Origin: Verrucomicrobiota bacterium
GTDB taxonomy: Bacteria > Verrucomicrobiota > Verrucomicrobiia > Opitutales > Opitutaceae
Length of the DNA: 24,231 nt
Direction of reading: 5' to 3'
NCBI GenBank assembly: GCA_023457035.1
Contig: JAEWNN010000225.1
Location: 1-24,231 of the forward strand
This document shows positions 14,636 through 22,686 of this stretch, in pieces (positions within the stretch are counted from its first letter, which is position 1; every line of letters begins with the position of its first letter). Made by a program: the position numbers and the translations under genes. The notes below the pieces were generated by a model. It saw only the letters and a list, made by a program, of their open reading frames with translations. It searched no databases and had not been told where the DNA came from.

Positions 14636-16012
14636 TCAGAGGAAGAGCCAACCGGTGAACAGCAGGATCGGCAGCAGGAACGGCAGGCTGAACTTGAAGA
14701 CGTAGCCGAAGAACGTCGGCGTGTGCACCTTGGCGCTGTCGGCGATCGACTTCACCATGAAGTTCGGGCCGTTGCCGATGTAGGTCATCGCGCCGAAGAA
14801 GACCGCGCCCAGGCTCACCGCGATCACGAACAGCGACGCCGGCACGCCGTTGGCCTTGCTGTTGGGGTTGAGCAACCACGGGACCAGATCCTCCACCTCG
14901 CCGTTGCGCCCGGCCGCGAACACCGTCTTCGCGTGCGCCTGCACGTCCGCCGGGATGATCGACGTCTCGGCCAGCGTGAGGAAGTTCAGATAGGTGGGCG
15001 CGTTGTCGAGCACCGCCGAGAGCCCGCCCGTGGCCACGTAGTATTGGAGCGGCCGCTCGAAACCGAGCTCCCGGCCGTGTTCCTTGAGGTAGTCGAGCGC
15101 CGGCATCATCGTGGCGAAGATGCCGATGAAGAGAAACCCGACCTCCTTGATCGGGCCGAAGGTGAACTCGTTGGCCTCGCGCACCGCACGTTTCGTGGTC
15201 ACGTAGGCGGCCACCGCCGCGGCGATCATCACCAGCGGGCGGATGAAGTACTTCTCCGGCAGGAACACCGCGCCGACGATCGCCAGCAGGAACATGATGT
15301 TGTGCATGCCCTCGACCCGCACGGCCGGCTCGTTGCGTGTCTCCTTCTCGCGGACCGGACGCGGCGCCCGCAGGAAGTTGCGGTAGTCGAGCACGAAGAA
15401 CACGGCGAGGATCAGTCCCAGCGTCACCAGCCACGGCAGCATCGCGTGCTCGACCAGCCAGAAGAACGGCACGCCGTGCAGGTAACCGAGGAACAGCGGC
15501 GGGTCGCCGATCGGCGTGAGCGCACCGCCGATGTTCGAGACGACGAAGATGAAGAAGACGATGTGATACGTGGTGACGCGGTACTTGTTCATCCGGATCC
15601 ACGGGCGGATGAGCACCATCGAGGCGCCCGTCGTGCCGATCACGTTCGCCAGCAGCGCGCCGACGAGCAGGAAGATCACGTTCGCCACCGGCCGCGCCTC
15701 GCCGCGGATCGATATATGGATACCGCCTGCGACCACGAACAACGACCCGATCAGCGCGATGAACGCAAAATACTCCTCCATCGTCTTCGCCACCTCGTGC
15801 CCGCCGTGCGGCACCCGCCACAGGTAGTAGCCGGCGACGACCGCGCCGAGGACCAGCGACACCACCGGGTAGAACTTCTCCCAGAGGTGCTTCAGCCCGT
15901 GCGGCGTCAGCGGCATGATCGCGATCAGCGCAAGCAGCGTCGCGAAGGGGATGATCCAGACGGGGGAGACCGAGAAAGCCGCCCCGTCGGCGGAGGCGAG
16001 GAAAGATTGCAT
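14636..16012 (-). CDS. NhaD/ArsB-superfamily ion transporter, putative Na+/H+ antiporter
   Basis: The 458-residue product is an inner-membrane protein with about eleven hydrophobic helices. It shows the two-fold repeat expected of the ion transporter superfamily: NVIGTTGASMVLIRP (123-137) with SNIGGALTPIGDPPLF (159-174) in the first half, and LSAVLDNAPTYL (331-342) with YIGNGPNFMVKSIAD (411-425) in the second. These Asn/Gly/Pro-rich hairpin loops build the ion site in NhaD, ArsB and CitM relatives. A Na+/H+ exchange role is inferred from the neighbouring Mrp operon, which lies 93 bases upstream on the same strand; citrate or another anion as substrate cannot be excluded. The ATG at 16010-16012 gives a normal N-terminus ahead of the first helix, and no strong Shine-Dalgarno site precedes it. 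The gene is flanked downstream by the hairpin at 14551-14606. Confidence 0.75.
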   Translation of the reverse strand: MQSFLASADGAAFSVSPVWIIPFATLLALIAIMPLTPHGLKHLWEKFYPVVSLVLGAVVAGYYLWRVPHGGHEVAKTMEEYFAFIALIGSLFVVAGGIHISIRGEARPVANVIFLLVGALLANVIGTTGASMVLIRPWIRMNKYRVTTYHIVFFIFVVSNIGGALTPIGDPPLFLGYLHGVPFFWLVEHAMLPWLVTLGLILAVFFVLDYRNFLRAPRPVREKETRNEPAVRVEGMHNIMFLLAIVGAVFLPEKYFIRPLVMIAAAVAAYVTTKRAVREANEFTFGPIKEVGFLFIGIFATMMPALDYLKEHGRELGFERPLQYYVATGGLSAVLDNAPTYLNFLTLAETSIIPADVQAHAKTVFAAGRNGEVEDLVPWLLNPNSKANGVPASLFVIAVSLGAVFFGAMTYIGNGPNFMVKSIADSAKVHTPTFFGYVFKFSLPFLLPILLFTGWLFL

Positions 16013-16105
16013 GGGTGAGCGGCGAGTCCAGAGAACCGCCCGACCCCACGCAAAAGGAAAACCCGGACCGTGCCCGCTTCGGCCGCTCCAACGGTAGAAC
16101 CGGCC

Positions 16106-16408
16106 CTATCCCCGGCGCCGGACGCTCCGGCGTTGCTGCGCCCGCCAGGCCAGTCGCGTGAGCAGGTGCGTGGAAACCGGAATCGTGAGGAACAGGAAGA
16201 ACACGACCAGCAGCACCTTCAGCCCGAAGCCGCCGGCGCCGAGCTTCAACCACAGCCCGGCCAGCATGGAGTTGATGCCAAGCGTGAACGCCTTGCCGAG
16301 CGCGTGCGAGCGGCAGAACACGTCGGGCAACCGGAACAGCCCCACCGCCGCCACCGCCACGAAGAACATCCCGAAGCCGAGCAGGCCGAGACCGAGCCAC
16401 TCAATCAT
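16106..16408 (-). CDS. mrpG: Mrp antiporter subunit G
   Basis: The 100-residue product has three hydrophobic helices, at about 4-26, 42-60 and 62-84, and the MrpG/MnhG/PhaG signature VGLFRLPDVFCRSHALGKAFTLG, with the conserved R-x-P-D and R-x-H-A motifs (here at about 26-36). It is a small subunit of the hetero-oligomeric Na+/H+ antiporter in the inner membrane. Its start overlaps the end of mrpF by eight bases and is preceded by a strong GAGGAGG site about six bases upstream of the ATG. The C-terminus is a basic tail rich in Arg. The stop TAG is part of the word TAGGGCCGGT, the same word found in the repeat at 328-402. It is the last Mrp gene, 93 bases before the nhaD-like gene. Confidence 0.92.
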   Translation of the reverse strand: MIEWLGLGLLGFGMFFVAVAAVGLFRLPDVFCRSHALGKAFTLGINSMLAGLWLKLGAGGFGLKVLLVVFFLFLTIPVSTHLLTRLAWRAQQRRSVRRRG

Positions 16409-16694
16409 CGCGCACCTCCTCGTCCTCGCGCTCCGCCGTCTCCGGCTGCGAGAGGTAAAAATAGAACGCCACCGTCGTTAGGAACCCGAGACTGGCGATC
16501 ACCACGATGAGCTCGGCGAAGAGGGTCGTCCTCCAGTGCACCGAGAACAGCACCATCATCGCCACCGTGCAGATCACGATGCCGTCGAAGGCGAGCACCC
16601 GGTCGAGCAGCGTGGGGCCGAGCACCATCCGGCCCAGGCAGAGCAGTGTCGCGACCATCGCGACCACCATGCAGACGATGAAGAAGGTGTTCAT
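16401..16694 (-). CDS. mrpF: Mrp antiporter subunit F
   Basis: The 97-residue product has three hydrophobic helices and the MrpF/MnhF hallmark RMVLGPTLLDRVLAFDGI (22-39), with the conserved G-P-x-x-x-D-R-V-x-A-x-D motif. A charged tail of Glu, Asp and Arg residues follows the last helix and is probably cytoplasmic. The usual length of the family is about 90-95 residues, so it is complete. Its ATG overlaps the end of mrpE by four bases (ATGA), and unlike the other overlaps in this operon no good Shine-Dalgarno site precedes it, so translation may depend on re-initiation by ribosomes finishing mrpE. Its own end overlaps the mrpG start by eight bases. Confidence 0.92.
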   Translation of the reverse strand: MNTFFIVCMVVAMVATLLCLGRMVLGPTLLDRVLAFDGIVICTVAMMVLFSVHWRTTLFAELIVVIASLGFLTTVAFYFYLSQPETAEREDEEVRDD

Positions 16695-17170
16695 CGGCGG
16701 GTGAAGGCGAGGATGCGCCGTTCGAGGTTGTCGCGGATCCCGCGGCGGGTGGCCTCGAGATCGCGCGAATCGATGGTGTGCAGCCGCAGCGTGCGGAAGT
16801 TGTCCTCCACGTCGACGGTGGCCGTGCCGGGTGTGAGCGAGATCGCGTGCGAGAGCAGCAGGATCTCCAGCGGTTTCAGTCCCTCCACCGAGTAGGTGAA
16901 GATCTGCGGTGAGAGCTCGCGCGTCGGCCGGGTGAGCACGATCCAGGCGAGCTGGAGGTTCGAGACGATCAGCTCGCGCGAGAACACCGCCACGAACACG
17001 CCGAACGCCAGCACGCGCCGCGTGTAGCTGTCGGTCGGGAGCGCACCGCGGAACAGATACAGCAGGGCGAACCCCACGAGGTAGCCCACGATCAGGCGCG
17101 CCCCGTCCGGCTCGTCGCCGAGGAAGAACCAGATCAGCGCAATCGCGAGATTGAGCAGGAAGGCGATCAT
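16691..17170 (-). CDS. mrpE: Mrp antiporter subunit E
   Basis: The 159-residue product matches MrpE/MnhE. Two or three hydrophobic helices lie in the first 75 residues, with NLAIALIWFFLG and a YLVGF segment. The family core follows: a FSRELIVSNLQLAWIVL stretch, then S-P-Q-I-F, then the signature ILLLSHAISLTPGTATVDVE, in which S-x-x-x-L-T-P-G-T is highly conserved. The remainder is a soluble cytoplasmic tail with many Arg residues. The subunit helps assemble the antiporter complex. A GGAGG-containing site lies a few bases upstream of the ATG at 17168-17170, which overlaps the end of mrpD by four bases. Confidence 0.92.
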   Translation of the reverse strand: MIAFLLNLAIALIWFFLGDEPDGARLIVGYLVGFALLYLFRGALPTDSYTRRVLAFGVFVAVFSRELIVSNLQLAWIVLTRPTRELSPQIFTYSVEGLKPLEILLLSHAISLTPGTATVDVEDNFRTLRLHTIDSRDLEATRRGIRDNLERRILAFTRR

Positions 17171-18711
17171 CGGTCCCCCCCCTCCGTCGATGCCTCGGCC
17201 GTCTTCGCGGCGTCGGCCGACACCGGCGCCGCCGCGCGCACCGCGGCCACGTAACCCGCGCGGTCCATCGCCTGGGCGGCCGCCTCGCGGGCCAGCCGGA
17301 AAACGCCTTCCGCCCCGAAGCCGACGCCCAACGACAACACCGCCAGCGCACACACCGTCGCGCTCATCGCCCGCGCACCCGCCGGCGCAGCCCGCGGCGC
17401 GCCCTCCGGCGCCGGCCGCCAGAACCACGCCAGCCAGATCTTCAGCATGCTCACCAGCGTGAGCACGCTCGCCACGACCGACGCGCCCACGAGCACCCAC
17501 TCGCCGAGCCGCAGGCCCTCGACGATGATCAGATACTTGCCCCAGAAGCCGCTCAACGGCGGCAAGCCGGCGAGCGAGAGCGCCTGCAGGAGGAACCCCG
17601 CCGCCAGCCACGGCGCGGCGCGCATCAGCCCGCCCGCGGCGTCGAGCCGGTCGTGCCCGCAACGGTGCTGGATCGCCCCGCCCACCAGGAAGAGCGCGCC
17701 CTTCACAACGATGTGGTGCATGATGTAGAGGATCGCCGCCGCGATCGCCAGCGGCGTGCCGAAGCCGATCGCCAGCACCATGAAACCGATCTGGCTGAGG
17801 ATGTGGTAGGCGAGGATGTGTTGCACACGATCGCGCGAGACCGCGCCGAGCACGCCGAGTACCATCGTGGCGCCCGCGCCCCAGGCGAGCAGGTCGCCGA
17901 TCCACGGCATGTCGGGCGGGAAGACGGTCACGAACACCCGCAGCAGCACGTACACGCCGACCTTGGTCAGCATGCCCGCGTAGAACGCCGCCATCGAGCC
18001 GGGCAGGATCGGGTAGCTGTCGGGCAGCCAATAGTAGAGCGGGAACAGGCCGGCCTTCACCGCGAAGACCACCAGCAGAATCAACCCGAGCAGGACGACG
18101 CGCGGGTCGCCCCCGGCCGCCGCCAGCCGCACGGAGAGCTCGGCGAAGTTCAGCGTGCCCAGCCAGCCGTAGGCCAGCCCGCAACCGAGCAGGAAGATCG
18201 CGCTGCCCACGAGGTTGATCGCCAGATACGACCAAGCGTACCGCACGTTGCGGTTGTCGGACTCGAGGGTGAGCAGCGCGTACGAAGCGATGAGCATCAC
18301 CTCGAAGGCGACGAAGAGGTTGAACAGGTCGCCGGTCACGAACGCCAGCGAGATGCCGACCAGCAGGAACTGCAGCAGCGGCAGCTGGAGCGGGTGCTCG
18401 CGCACCGCCGACCGCGACGCGAACGCGAAGGCCGTGCACGCCAGCGCCGTGAGCGTGGCCAACGCCAGCATGATCGCCGCGAGCAGGTCGACGACGAACA
18501 CGATGCCCAGCGCCGCGCCCCACCCGCCCGGTGCAAGAACCAGCCGCTCGCCGCCCGCCGTCGCCACGATCAGGCCGAGCGCGACCGCCAACTGCACCAC
18601 CGCGGAAACGCCGAAGCCCACGCGCCGCCCGCACCCCGGCCGCGCGAAGAGCAGCCCGGCCACGCCGGTGAGGAACGGCAGCAGGAGCGGCAGGACGGGC
18701 GCGTTGTTCAT
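17167..18711 (-). CDS. mrpD: Mrp antiporter subunit D
   Basis: The 514-residue product is one of the two large antiporter-like subunits and is related to the NuoL/M/N subunits of respiratory complex I. About fourteen helices are expected. Key residues of the proton path are visible: Glu137 in NLFVAFEVMLIASYALL and Lys219 in VFAVKAGLFPLYYWLPDSYP, followed by AGMLTKVGVYVLLR, ILAYHILSQIGFM and HHIVVKGALFL with its conserved His and Lys. The C-terminal 60 residues are Ala-rich. The length fits the family. The gene starts at an ATG with an AGGAGG site seven bases upstream and overlaps mrpC and mrpE by four bases each. Confidence 0.93.
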   Translation of the reverse strand: MNNAPVLPLLLPFLTGVAGLLFARPGCGRRVGFGVSAVVQLAVALGLIVATAGGERLVLAPGGWGAALGIVFVVDLLAAIMLALATLTALACTAFAFASRSAVREHPLQLPLLQFLLVGISLAFVTGDLFNLFVAFEVMLIASYALLTLESDNRNVRYAWSYLAINLVGSAIFLLGCGLAYGWLGTLNFAELSVRLAAAGGDPRVVLLGLILLVVFAVKAGLFPLYYWLPDSYPILPGSMAAFYAGMLTKVGVYVLLRVFVTVFPPDMPWIGDLLAWGAGATMVLGVLGAVSRDRVQHILAYHILSQIGFMVLAIGFGTPLAIAAAILYIMHHIVVKGALFLVGGAIQHRCGHDRLDAAGGLMRAAPWLAAGFLLQALSLAGLPPLSGFWGKYLIIVEGLRLGEWVLVGASVVASVLTLVSMLKIWLAWFWRPAPEGAPRAAPAGARAMSATVCALAVLSLGVGFGAEGVFRLAREAAAQAMDRAGYVAAVRAAAPVSADAAKTAEASTEGGDR

Positions 18712-19082
18712 CGCGATTCCTCCTGACGCTCCGGAGCCGCGTCCGGCGCCTCCGCCAGCGTCTCGAGGTCGGCCGTGTCGTTGTCGACGAAGAGCCGGTA
18801 GAACAGAAACACCAGATACGCCAGCACGCCGAAGCCGATCACGATCGCCGTGAGGATCAGCGCCTGCGGCAGCGGGTCCACCATCGCGGCGTCGGCGGCG
18901 TCGACCACCGGCGCCGCGCGGTTCGAGGGATCCCCGGAGACGGCGAGGATGCCGAGGTTGACGGCGTTGGAGAGCAGCAGGAACCCGAAGAGGATGCGCA
19001 CGAAGCCACGGTGCAGGATCAGCCACACCGCCACGCCGACCATCAGCCCCACCAGCAGCGCCGTGTCGAGTTGCACGTTCAT
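18708..19082 (-). CDS. mrpC: Mrp antiporter subunit C
   Basis: The 124-residue product is MrpC/MnhC, the NuoK homologue of the antiporter. It has three hydrophobic helices and shows FGFLLLSNAVNLGILAVSG (32-50) and, later, DPLPQALILTAIVIGFGVLAY (69-89), where the D-P-x-P-Q-A-L-x-L-T-A-I-V-I motif is diagnostic. The acidic C-terminal tail (about 100-124) is soluble. An AGGAGG site lies seven bases before its ATG, inside the end of mrpA, which it overlaps by four bases. Its own end overlaps the start of mrpD by four bases. Confidence 0.93.
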   Translation of the reverse strand: MNVQLDTALLVGLMVGVAVWLILHRGFVRILFGFLLLSNAVNLGILAVSGDPSNRAAPVVDAADAAMVDPLPQALILTAIVIGFGVLAYLVFLFYRLFVDNDTADLETLAEAPDAAPERQEESR

Positions 19083-21991
19083 CGGCCGCCCTCCTGGCGC
19101 TCGCTCTCGATCGGCTCCTCGTCGGGCGCCGCATAGGCGCCCTCCTCGTCGACGATGAACGCCCGGTAGCCCTGCACCGACTTCACCAGCGGGAACACGA
19201 TCTTGAGCACCACGCCGACCACGACCAGATACACGCCCAGGTCGAAGAACACCGGCGTGCCCAGGTAGACGTCGCCGAGCAACGGAACGTCTTTGAGGTA
19301 CGGATGCACGTGTTGCAGGAACGGCCCGCCGCCGAGCACGCCCACCACCCCCGAGGCGAGCGCCACGAGCAGGCCGATCGCGGCCAGCCGCATCGGGTCG
19401 ATGCGCAGGAAGCGGTGCAGCGTCCCGATGCCCTGCACGAAACCGAGCATCACGAACGAGAGCGCCGTGCACAGCCCGGCGATGAAGCCGCCGCCCGGCC
19501 GGTGGTGGCCCCGGAAGAAGAGGTACACGGCGAAGACGTTGATCAGGAAGAAGAGGAACGTGACCACCGCCATCAGGATGAAGCTGTCGCCCACCGGCGC
19601 CCGCGCCCCGGCACCGGTATCGCTCACTGCCGGATGCGGCGGCGCATCGACCCGGCGCCGCATCAGCAGTCCGAGACAGCCGAGCGTGGCGATGGCGAGC
19701 ACGAGGATCTCGAAGAGCGTGTCGAGCCCGCGGAAGTCGACCAGCGTGGTGTTGACGGCGTTGGCGCCCTTCGCGGCAGGCAGGGTCGCCGTCAGCACGG
19801 CGTCACCGATCGCCGGATGCGCGCCGCCGTTCTGGAAGAGGAGCAGGAAGAGCGTGGTGACCCCGCCGGCGCCCAGGGCGAGCAGCAGCCGCACACCACG
19901 GTAGCCGCGGCCGGCGAACCCGCGCCGCTCCGCGTGGCCGCCGCGTCGCAGCCGCATGATGAAGACCAACACGAGCAGCAGGCCGGCCGTCTCGACCAGA
20001 ATCTGCGTGAGCGCGAGGTCGGGCGCCTTGTAGAGCACGTAGAAGAAACTCACCAGGAACCCCACGACCGAGAGCGCGAGCAGTTGCAGCAGCCAGTTGC
20101 GCGCGAACACCACGATGGCCAGCGCCGCCGCGCACAACGCCACGACGAAGTAGCGGTGGTAGCCGGCCAGCGCCGCCGGCCATGCCTCGACCCGGGCGAG
20201 CAGCGCGCGGAAACCGTCGGCATTCGTCCCGAGCCACGCAATCCACAGCGCCAGCGCCGTGCCGAGCACGACCGGCACGTAGTGCAGCGGGCGGTTACCC
20301 TGCGTCCAGCGCACGCTGGCCGCGCCGAGCGCGGGCAGGCCGTCGACCGCACGATCGAACCAGCGGTCGCAACCGAGCCACGCCGGCACGCCGCCGCGGC
20401 CCGAGCGCCAGCGGCGCTTGAGCACGTAGATGAGCACGCCGGCACCCACGATCCCGATGCTGGTGAGCAGCGCCGGCGTGACGCCGTGCCAGAGGTGCAG
20501 CGCCGCCGGCACGGCGAGGTGCTTGCCGGGAATCGCGAACGCCGCGCAGAGCGCGCCGAACGTCCCCGGCATCGAGCCGAAGACGAGCGCCGCGGCCGCG
20601 AGCAGCAGCGGCGGCAGCTGCAGGCCGAACGACGGCGCGTGCCAGTGGCGCGCCAACGGCTCCGGGAACGCCCCGCAGAACACCCGGTGGAAGATCCGGA
20701 TCGAGAACACGATCTTGAGCACCGAGGCCAGCACCACCGTGCCCAGCACCCACTCCGCGAGCAGGTGCTCGCCGCGCCAGAACGCGAGCGTCGTGTCCAA
20801 CAGCATCTCCTTGCTCAGGAAACCGGTCGTGAACGGCACGCCGCCCATCGTCGCCACGCCGACCAGACACGCGACGGCCGTCAGCGGCATCTTCCGCCCG
20901 AGGCCGCCGAGCTGGCGGATGTCGCGCGTGCCCGCCGCGTGGTCGACGATGCCCACGACCATGAACAACGCCGCCTTGTAGAACACGTGGTTGGCGATGT
21001 GCAGGTAGTCCCACTCGACCGGCGCGCCCTTGGGAAACAACCCGTAGTAGCCGACGAGCAGGCCGAGCTGGCTGATCGTCGAGTACGCGAGGATCGCCTT
21101 CAGATCGTACGCGACCACGGCCAGCGCCGCGCCGAGCAGCATCGTGCCGAAACCGAGCAGCACCAGCGTGGGCGTCCAGGCCGGCAGATCGTGGAAGACC
21201 GGCAGGAGCCTCGCGGTGAGGAAGACGCCCAGTTTCACCATCGTGGCCGAGTGCAGGTAGGCGCTCACCGGGGTGGGCGCGGCCATCGCGTTGGGCAGCC
21301 AGAAGAAGAACGGGAACTGCGCCGACTTGCCGGCGATGCCGACAAGGCACGCCGCGAACGCCCACGGCAGCAACCTTTCACCGCCGGGTAGCGGCGCGCC
21401 GCGCAGGATCGTGTCGAGATCGTAGGTACCGAAGGCCTGCCCGAGCAGCACCACGCCCACGAGCAGGAACAGCCCCGTGCCCGCGGTCGTGAGCAGCGCC
21501 ATGCGTGCACCGTAGGCGGACTTCTTGTTCTCGTGGTCAAAGCCGATCAGGAGGAACGACGTGAGCCCCGTGAGTTCCCAACACACGAAGAGCTGCATGA
21601 GGTTGCCCGCGAGCACCGTGCCGAGCATCGCGCCCATGAAGAGCAGCAGCGCCGCGTAGAAGCGCCCGTGCCCCTGGTGGTGGTCGTCGAGGTAGAACGC
21701 GCCGTAGAGCACGACCAGCGCGCCCACCACCGAGACCACGAGCGCGAAGAACAACGCGAGCCCGTCGGGCCGGAAAACGAGGTCGATGCCGAGCGAGGGC
21801 ATCCACGCAACGGACACCGTCGCCGCCGCCGCGGGCTCGAGCACCAGCCGCCCCAACGCGAGCGCCGCCAGCACCGGCGCGACCAGCGCCAGCCACGCCG
21901 CCCGCGCCCCGAAACGCCGACCCGCCCACGGCATCAGGGCCGCGAGCGCCAACGGCAGCGCCGGCACGAGTGGGAGCGGTAGCTCAAGCAT
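19079..21991 (-). CDS. mrpA: Mrp antiporter subunit A with fused subunit B domain
   Basis: The 970-residue product is the large Mrp subunit. The NuoL-like part holds FVCWELTGLTSFLLIGFD (Glu139), IAGKSAQFPFFFWLPNAM (Lys222) and SAYLHSATMVKLGVF (Lys253), residues of the proton path, then ISQLGLLVGYYG and HHAAGTRD-like loops. A NuoJ-like stretch follows in the second half (FYVLYKAPDLALTQILVETAGLLLVL). The last 169 residues, about 802-970, contain RGHHRPGGGFIAGL, the MrpB signature, and TPVFFDLGVYLVVVGVV. This is the fused A-B arrangement also seen in rhizobial phaA; no separate mrpB gene is present. The start ATG at 21989-21991 opens the operon. All of mrpC to mrpG follow in order. The complex exchanges Na+ for H+ across the inner membrane. 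Confidence 0.94.
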   Translation of the reverse strand: MLELPLPLVPALPLALAALMPWAGRRFGARAAWLALVAPVLAALALGRLVLEPAAAATVSVAWMPSLGIDLVFRPDGLALFFALVVSVVGALVVLYGAFYLDDHHQGHGRFYAALLLFMGAMLGTVLAGNLMQLFVCWELTGLTSFLLIGFDHENKKSAYGARMALLTTAGTGLFLLVGVVLLGQAFGTYDLDTILRGAPLPGGERLLPWAFAACLVGIAGKSAQFPFFFWLPNAMAAPTPVSAYLHSATMVKLGVFLTARLLPVFHDLPAWTPTLVLLGFGTMLLGAALAVVAYDLKAILAYSTISQLGLLVGYYGLFPKGAPVEWDYLHIANHVFYKAALFMVVGIVDHAAGTRDIRQLGGLGRKMPLTAVACLVGVATMGGVPFTTGFLSKEMLLDTTLAFWRGEHLLAEWVLGTVVLASVLKIVFSIRIFHRVFCGAFPEPLARHWHAPSFGLQLPPLLLAAAALVFGSMPGTFGALCAAFAIPGKHLAVPAALHLWHGVTPALLTSIGIVGAGVLIYVLKRRWRSGRGGVPAWLGCDRWFDRAVDGLPALGAASVRWTQGNRPLHYVPVVLGTALALWIAWLGTNADGFRALLARVEAWPAALAGYHRYFVVALCAAALAIVVFARNWLLQLLALSVVGFLVSFFYVLYKAPDLALTQILVETAGLLLVLVFIMRLRRGGHAERRGFAGRGYRGVRLLLALGAGGVTTLFLLLFQNGGAHPAIGDAVLTATLPAAKGANAVNTTLVDFRGLDTLFEILVLAIATLGCLGLLMRRRVDAPPHPAVSDTGAGARAPVGDSFILMAVVTFLFFLINVFAVYLFFRGHHRPGGGFIAGLCTALSFVMLGFVQGIGTLHRFLRIDPMRLAAIGLLVALASGVVGVLGGGPFLQHVHPYLKDVPLLGDVYLGTPVFFDLGVYLVVVGVVLKIVFPLVKSVQGYRAFIVDEEGAYAAPDEEPIESERQEGGR

Positions 21992-22005
21992 GGGTTGCGG
22001 GCCTG

Positions 22006-22034
22006 CTTTGTCTCCACTCCGTGCGCCACGTCAA
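22006..22034 (-). promoter_or_regulatory. Possible promoter of the mrp operon
   Basis: On the minus strand TTGACG (22029-22034) is a five-of-six match to the -35 box. After exactly 17 bases comes ACAAAG (22006-22011), a poor -10. Transcription would begin close to the mrpA ATG, leaving almost no leader. The site lies between the rplI terminator and mrpA. It is a pattern match only. Confidence 0.33.
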
Positions 22035-22066
22035 GGCACGCCAGCGATTTGCCGCCGGCCGGGCAG

Positions 22067-22101
22067 AAAAAGACCGCGCAGCCCCGGGGGACTGCGCGGT
22101 C
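22067..22101 (-). terminator. Intrinsic terminator of the housekeeping operon
   Basis: On the minus strand the 10-base stem formed by 22092-22101 and 22072-22081 (GACCGCGCAG / CTGCGCGGTC) encloses a 10-base loop. It is followed directly by TTTTT (22067-22071). This is a textbook Rho-independent terminator, 25 bases beyond the rplI stop. It separates the L25-to-rplI operon from the mrp operon, which runs in the same direction. Confidence 0.88.
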
Positions 22102-22126
22102 GTAAAGGAAGAACGGGAGGCCGCGT

Positions 22127-22648
22127 CTACCGGCGCTCGCGGCGCTCGGCCTTCTCGGCCTTCGCCTCGGTCGCTTCCTCGGTCGGGACGATCGGGTTCT
22201 CCGAGACGACGTCGAAGGCCAAGGTGACCGTGACTTCGGCGTGGAGCTTGATGCTGGCCTCGTGCTTGCCGAGGGTCTTCACAGCCTCGCCGAGATGGAT
22301 GCGCTTCTTCTCGATCGGGACGCCGGCGGCGACGAGCTTGTCGTGCAGGTCGTTGGCGGTGACGGAGCCGAAGAGCTTGCCGCCCTCGCCGGTCTTCACG
22401 GCGATCGCGATGTTGACCTTCTCGAGCTGGGCGGCGACGGCCTTCGCGCCATCGAGCTCCTGGCCTTCGCGAACGGCGCGGCGCTGCTTGAGGACCTCGA
22501 TCTGCTTGCGGTTGGCGGCGGTGATGGCGACGCCGATCTTCTGCGGCAGCAGGTAGTTGCGGGCGTAGCCGTTGCGGACCTTCACTTGGTCGCCTTCGGC
22601 GCCCAGGCCCTCGACGGGCTTGATCAGGAGAATCTCGGTATGGGACAT
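22127..22648 (-). CDS. rplI: 50S ribosomal protein bL9
   Basis: The 173-residue product is bL9. The N-terminal domain shows ILLIKPVEGLGAEGDQVKVR followed by NGYARNYLLPQKIGVAIT, the family signature, with the long connecting helix after it. The C-terminal domain includes GKLFGSVTANDLHDKL. bL9 binds 23S rRNA near the L1 stalk and helps keep the reading frame. Compared with about 150 residues in E. coli it carries an extra charged tail of about 20 residues, rich in Glu, Lys, Ala and Arg. The stop is TAG at 22127-22129, followed by the terminator at 22067-22101. The gap to ssb is only 38 bases and contains no rpsR gene. The ATG at 22646-22648 is the first in frame with the conserved N-terminus. 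Confidence 0.97.
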   Translation of the reverse strand: MSHTEILLIKPVEGLGAEGDQVKVRNGYARNYLLPQKIGVAITAANRKQIEVLKQRRAVREGQELDGAKAVAAQLEKVNIAIAVKTGEGGKLFGSVTANDLHDKLVAAGVPIEKKRIHLGEAVKTLGKHEASIKLHAEVTVTLAFDVVSENPIVPTEEATEAKAEKAERRERR

Positions 22649-22686
22649 GACAGACGTATTGAGTTAAAGGATTTCAGGGAGAGGGA

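Noticed and set aside
14486..16018. 510-codon plus-strand frame across the nhaD-like gene
   Set aside because: It is His/Arg/Glu-rich without motifs and antisense to a protein with clear transporter helices.
16691..18634. Long minus-strand frame joined to the mrpE product
   Set aside because: Only its last 159 residues are real (mrpE). The upstream part is the mrpD region read in the wrong frame.
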